64,000 bases of DNA from Scenedesmus sp. ARA3 (Eukaryota > Chlorophyta > Chlorophyceae > Sphaeropleales > Scenedesmaceae). Numbering within the stretch: the first letter of the stretch is position 1; each line of letters begins with the position of its first letter. The translations under genes were made by a program, and so were the position numbers. The stretch is taken from assembly GCA_004335835.1 (NCBI GenBank), contig RWJK01001094.1, positions 34,348 through 98,347 on the forward strand. Reading direction: 5' to 3'. This document shows, piece by piece, positions 60,892 to 64,000 of this stretch. The notes beneath the pieces were generated by a model, which was not told the origin of the DNA, did no database searches, and worked only from the letters and a program-made list of their open reading frames with translations.

Positions 60892-62568
60892 TTTTGAGCA
60901 CAGTACCAAGGGTGGAAACCCAACTCCGTCAGGCATTACAGGCGCAGCAGCACCCATGCAGAAAGTGATTATGTACCGCACAGCCACACCTGGTGCAGCG
61001 TGCCCCGTGGTGTTGCTGCACTCCATCTTTGAAATCATCATCATCTACTGCTTTGGCGTGTTTGACACAAACTCAGCATTGAGGATGTTGATGTTCGTGT
61101 ACTGCACTGCAACATCAGGCGCCGAGGCCAGCGTGTCCTGGATCTGCTGCACGCTCATGCACAGCTGCTTGCTGATGCTGGCCCAGGCACAGAAAGACAC
61201 GACACCAGGTCCAGCTGCTGCTGCTTTCGTGCACTGCACGGCACCCTTATAAACACTTGCTGGAATTCAACCCCAAGAAACATCGCCCATGGATAACAAC
61301 AGGTCTGCCCTGCCCACCGTTGAGGATGTTGATGTTCATGTACTGCAGCGCAACGTCAGGTGCTGAGGCGAGTGTGTCCTGGATCTGCTGCACGCTCATG
61401 CACAGCTGCTTACTGATGCTGGCAAAACCACCATCCAGAGGCCAAAAAAAGGTCGCTTTTGCGTTGCGGTCCTGCAAAAGCAACACGGAAAATGGTGTCC
61501 AACAAGGGTATAGAGAAGGTTTGGAAAGCGTATTGCTTGCTGAAAATCTTTGCGTTGCGGTCCTGCAAAGCAGCCTGAAAATCATGTATTACAAAGGGTT
61601 TAGGAAGGGTTTGAAAAGCGCACTGCTGCTCATGCTGGCCCAGCCGCCATCAAGCGGCCAGAAGAAGGTCGCCTTTGCGTTGCGGTCCTGCACAGCGACA
61701 CGGACAGCGGTTGCCACCAAGGTTCTGAAGGGGGTTTTGTTTGTCAGGAAGCAGAGGCTGACATCTGTACCATGGCAGCGTGATGTGCTAAGCACGCCGC
61801 TCACTGTTGCCAGTCTGAGCACACTATGTTGTGTGCAAGCCTGCTGGCTATTACCTCCTGATGGCCATTGACCGCGTGAAATGGTTTGCGAAGCTAATAC
61901 TCTCTTGCTTGCTAGGTGCCGCCACTCACCGAAGCCAGCGTCAGCAGCCCCTGGAACTTCAGACGCATGCTTGGGTCGCTCATGGTGCCAAAGGTGTTCA
62001 GGTACGTGTCACGGATGACCTTGCCCTCGGGAAGGCCCAGCATGGCTGCAAAAGCGTTCTCAAACTGAGCCTTTGCAGCTGCTCCGCCTGCTGCTGCCGC
62101 AGGCGCTTGCAGGAGGGCGCGCCTGGGGCTGTTCTTGCTGCTGCTGTGGCCAGGCTGCAGCTGCGCTGCTGCTGTGCTGCTGTACAGGATGCAAGCGAGC
62201 GCTGCAGAAGGAAAATGGTTTGGGTGCAGGGGCGTTGAACAATGGCGGGAGTGTCAGGAACGTGACGCTTGGATCATGCCAGAAGCGGGTAAGCAGTACT
62301 GCCTTCCCAGCACTCTGCATTGCATGGCGGTTGCCTCGAGACAAGCAGCAACCCGAATACTGGCCCTAAGGCCTTTCCGTATTTGAAAAGGAGTGGTTGC
62401 GTCTGAAAGCGCATGCTGCCAACCACAGCACCACTGTCGAGAGCTGCATCTCAGCTTGAAGCACATTTGTGAGCGTTGGCACCGCCGGCTGTACCAGAGC
62501 ATTCCCTGACAACACTTACCCGTGATAAGCAGCACGGCCGAACGTCCAACGGCATGTTTGCTGAGCAT
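52210..62568 (-). CDS. Gene B: FAS1-transmembrane-kinase receptor, paralogue of A (15 exons, in-frame TAG)
   Basis: Exons in transcription order: 62568-62520, 62201-61930, 61471-61318, 60815-60725, 60090-59819, 58906-58602, 57645-57134, 56546-56395, 55825-55686, 55278-55179, 54873-54809, 54460-54334, 53680-53541, 52913-52815, 52275-52210. Total 2544 nt (848 codons) with all phases matching. Signal peptide at residues 1-29 (MLSKHAVGRSAVLLITALAC start). FAS1 domain to about 231, with ATFFWPLDGGF and AVIHFVDYLIFSP as H1 and H2 boxes. A Gln/Pro-rich linker is followed by the transmembrane helix at 281-299, then RRR. Kinase from about 552: FALK (Lys583), HRDLKPSN (Asp672, Asn677), DLA in place of DFG (Asp691), SPE in place of APE, SWDLW (Asp733). 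Codon 630 at 55745-55743 is TAG in the hinge, so B is either disrupted, misassembled or read through. An alternative start of exon 7 at 57768 and an alternative last exon starting at 52445 also keep phase. Confidence 0.8.
52330..52750 (-). repeat. Copies near the 3' end of gene B
   Basis: 52445 to about 52340 is an upstream copy of the last exon (VSQGSNISHGSAGSS) with a different tail and stop. 52745-52690 and about 52610-52571 are downstream copies of the end of exon 14 (LSERLFQARG), the second strongly decayed. Confidence 0.75.
53130..53985 (-). repeat. Copies flanking exon 13 of gene B
   Basis: Upstream copies of the exon start (RYFPPEWSMDGG-like) lie at about 53983-53920 and 53812-53748. 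Downstream copies of its end (CGFEPLPHELIDISTMRGVD) lie at about 53450-53345 and 53270-53131; the latter has a small insertion (INNISSCSTIGTSS). Confidence 0.85.
54140..54676 (-). repeat. Downstream copies of the ends of exons 11 and 12, gene B
   Basis: 54676-54622 repeats the exon 11 end (LALWHASGR-like in a shifted frame, same bases as the DLATVARIG part). 54195-54140 repeats the end of exon 12 (WGIGIIMWEL). Confidence 0.7.
55529..56100 (-). repeat. Copies flanking the hinge exon (exon 9) of gene B
   Basis: Upstream copies of the exon start (GPSSKFVPVLEMTYPGSSSY) begin at 56099 and 55967. 55640-55529 is a downstream copy of the end. That copy reads GAA where the true exon has TAG, but it carries one extra base in a run of G and C right after it, which breaks the frame. 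Confidence 0.85.
56270..57040 (-). repeat. Copies flanking exons 7 and 8 of gene B
   Basis: 57035-56979 repeats the end of exon 7 (LHPQHGNPNIIG-like) with donor. Upstream copies of the exon 8 start (NYTNFTREVEHSNTAVYF) lie at about 56776-56716 and 56669-56603. 56318-56271 repeats its end (EDFMAEMIAYEEL). Confidence 0.8.
57700..59745 (-). repeat. Copies flanking exons 5, 6 and 7 of gene B
   Basis: Downstream copies of the exon 5 end (FWAQQAKNMKCGEGGGPVAA) lie at about 59740-59578 and 59490-59330. Upstream copies of the transmembrane exon 6 (IAIAGAVAITALVVLLVLLR) start near 59220 and 59121. Downstream copies of its end (DFPDEAAAMRTPDITQETAP) lie near 58480-58380, 58270-58155 and 58030-57917. 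57768-57700 is an in-frame upstream copy of exon 7. Confidence 0.85.
60160..61690 (-). repeat. Copies flanking exons 3, 4 and 5 of gene B
   Basis: Upstream copies of exon 3 (DRNAKATFFWPLDGG) lie at about 61690-61620 and 61571-61536. 61190-61066 repeats the exon 3 end (QQIQDTLASAPDVAVQY). Downstream copies of the exon 4 end (TLPLRKRVV) lie near 60640-60590 and 60450-60415. 60214-60160 is an upstream copy of exon 5 (NGATQWYVP). Confidence 0.8.
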
Positions 62569-63562
62569 CGTGCGTCAACACCCCTGAGCAGGGCAGCCAG
62601 CAAAGGCCAACCGATCCAGCTCTTCTCTTCCCGAAGAACGTTTAAATGCTATGGAATACGTCTAACGCACCAGCGTTTTTTCAGGTGTGCAAGTCGGCTA
62701 TGATTGGGTCCCAGCGAGTTGGAGTGAAACGGGCAATCCACTTGCTCCGACATACAATGAAAGTAACCAGAAGCAAACTTTTCGTGTGATGGCGCTGTCG
62801 TATCGATGATTAACCGCAAGGTATCACCGGCAGGACATGTCACTCCCCTGCGACCCAGTCTGGCTGTCTTCAAAGGCAAAAGGCCTTCGCCTCAAGGCGG
62901 CAGCCAATGTCGTTGAACTTAGGTCAGTGAAAGAAAAGCTGCAGCTCAGTTTGGGCAGCACAGACGAGTGGCAAGCAGTGCTGTTGGGACTGGCACAAGC
63001 AGCACCTCATGCAGTGCATGTCAGGCTGCAGTTGATACCTCTGCACAAGTGCAAGACCCACTTTCCTCCGTCTTGAATTTTGAGAACTTCCTGCGAAATG
63101 TTTTATAGATAATGTCAACGATGCCAGTAACTGAACACCGCTCTACACCATCATGGAGGCATGCCATGGCGCCCGGCAGGCCTGTGTTCAAACAAACGGG
63201 CGTGCGCAAGCTGCAAGGCCGCCAGCCTTGGCCAGCGGCCAAATAATCAACAAAGGCGCAGATCTGCATTCACATATGGCAGATTGTTTGAGCCTGCTAC
63301 TAAATGTGGCTATTTGAAATGGCATTGACATGCCATGTCAACATGCAATGCACAAGGCTTGGTCAAAATTTAAAAAAGGGCAGGTACAAGTGGGTCCTGG
63401 TACCATCTTCAGACAGTAGGGCCACAACAGGATGGACGCACGGTGGTTACATGTGGGTTCTTGCACCATCTCAGACGGTATGAGCCAAACACACTCTGAC
63501 TGCAACCACAAATTGTGTGTGTTACACAACGAGAACACAGCCCGTTTTCCGACTGCAACTGC
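62569..63562. other. Intergenic region upstream of gene B
   Basis: About 1 kb between the start codon of gene B and the stop of the next gene, both on the minus strand. No exon could be supported. Near 63390-63475 two copies of the GGTACC-type element from the left end of the window occur, the second more diverged. Confidence 0.6.
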
Positions 63563-64000
63563 TCATGCTACCGCGACTGCATTCCAGGGCCCGCCACCGT
63601 CCTGCATGCTGTCCATGCTGTCAGCGCCCCCACCCACCAACTCATCCAGATCCAGCACCATGCGCTGCCCCCCAGCATGCAGCTGCATCACCATCTGCTG
63701 CTGCTGCTGCTGCTGCATGAGCTCACTGCTGCTGCCTGGTATGCCGTATTGCCCATCCTGGTACCCACCCACAGCAGCATCACCTGCCCCTGCTGCTGCT
63801 GCCAGCCCAGCACTGCTAGTCACCCACTGCAGCTGCTGCTGCTGATAATCTTCACCCATGCCTGGTGTGGGTCCATAACCGCCGCTGCCGCTGCTGCCAT
63901 GGGTGTAGTTCGGCACAGCAGCGCCTGTAGCTCTGCGGCTGCTGCTGCTGCTGGGGCCAGCTGCGTCTTCACTGCCAGTTGCTGCTGAGCGCCTGACAGG
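63563..64000 (-). CDS. 3'-terminal part of an unrecognised gene (runs off the window)
   Basis: On the minus strand a frame is open from the window edge to a TGA at 63565-63563, about 145 codons. The product is low in complexity: a Ser-rich start, GSSGSGGYGPTPGMGEDY, a QQQQ stretch, a Gly/Ala-rich part, another glutamine run and an acidic tail (VLDLDELVGGGADSMDSM). This composition is common in the C-termini of regulatory proteins, but no domain is visible. No acceptor was identified, so the exon may start beyond the window. The bases before the first Met at 63916 also read in frame, so that Met is probably not the start. Confidence 0.5.
   Translation of the reverse strand, partial: PVRRSAATGSEDAAGPSSSSSRRATGAAVPNYTHGSSGSGGYGPTPGMGEDYQQQQLQWVTSSAGLAAAAGAGDAAVGGYQDGQYGIPGSSSELMQQQQQQQMVMQLHAGGQRMVLDLDELVGGGADSMDSMQDGGGPWNAVAVA

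Noticed and set aside
62254..62568. A 104-codon minus-strand frame as a small gene
   Set aside because: Only its first 49 bases are used: it is the signal-peptide exon of gene B, followed by a GTAAGT donor.

Overview
The window is nuclear DNA of a eukaryote, most likely a chlorophycean green alga (Scenedesmus/Tetradesmus or Chlamydomonas-like). The reasons are short exons with GT-AG introns, a TRAPPC4/Trs23 protein closest in my memory to the plant form, a secreted cysteine-rich protein with a Ser-Pro-rich segment of the algal cell-wall type, and introns full of CTG triplets and GGGTTTAGG-like words. The species is an inference. Three runs of N are assembly gaps inside repeats. I saw nothing prokaryotic, no CRISPR array and no tRNA or rRNA gene.

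Layout. 1-2.8 kb: non-coding flank with a dispersed repeat. 2.8-19.7 kb (+): a 23-exon gene for a secreted, very cysteine-rich protein of 1159 residues. 19.7-24.8 kb: non-coding, with minisatellites. 24.8-28.9 kb (+): a 6-exon TRAPPC4/Trs23 gene (149 residues). 31.7-48.1 kb (+): an 18-exon gene, called A here, for a 1335-residue membrane protein with signal peptide, one fasciclin (FAS1) domain, one transmembrane helix and a cytoplasmic kinase-like domain. 48.1-52.2 kb: repeat-rich convergent intergenic region. 62.6-52.2 kb (-): a 15-exon paralogue, called B, with the same order of domains. 63.6-64.0 kb (-): the 3' end of another gene that runs off the window. All gene models were assembled by hand; in each one the intron phases match at every junction.

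Two things stand out. First, A and B form a convergent pair of FAS1-transmembrane-kinase receptors, an architecture I do not know as a described family. A has lost key kinase residues, and B carries an in-frame TAG in its hinge exon. Second, almost every exon in all four multi-exon genes is flanked by partial tandem copies of itself. Copies upstream of an exon carry the acceptor plus the 5' part of the exon. Copies downstream carry the 3' part plus the donor. CTG tracts on the sense strand usually sit directly before the acceptor, so the copies tend to stay in frame.

How the genes relate: A and B share most intron positions and phases, so they descend from one gene by an inverted duplication. 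The cysteine-rich protein (wall/matrix), the FAS1 receptors (adhesion domain outside, kinase inside) and the TRAPP subunit (vesicle traffic) could all serve the cell surface, but the sequence gives no direct evidence that they work together.
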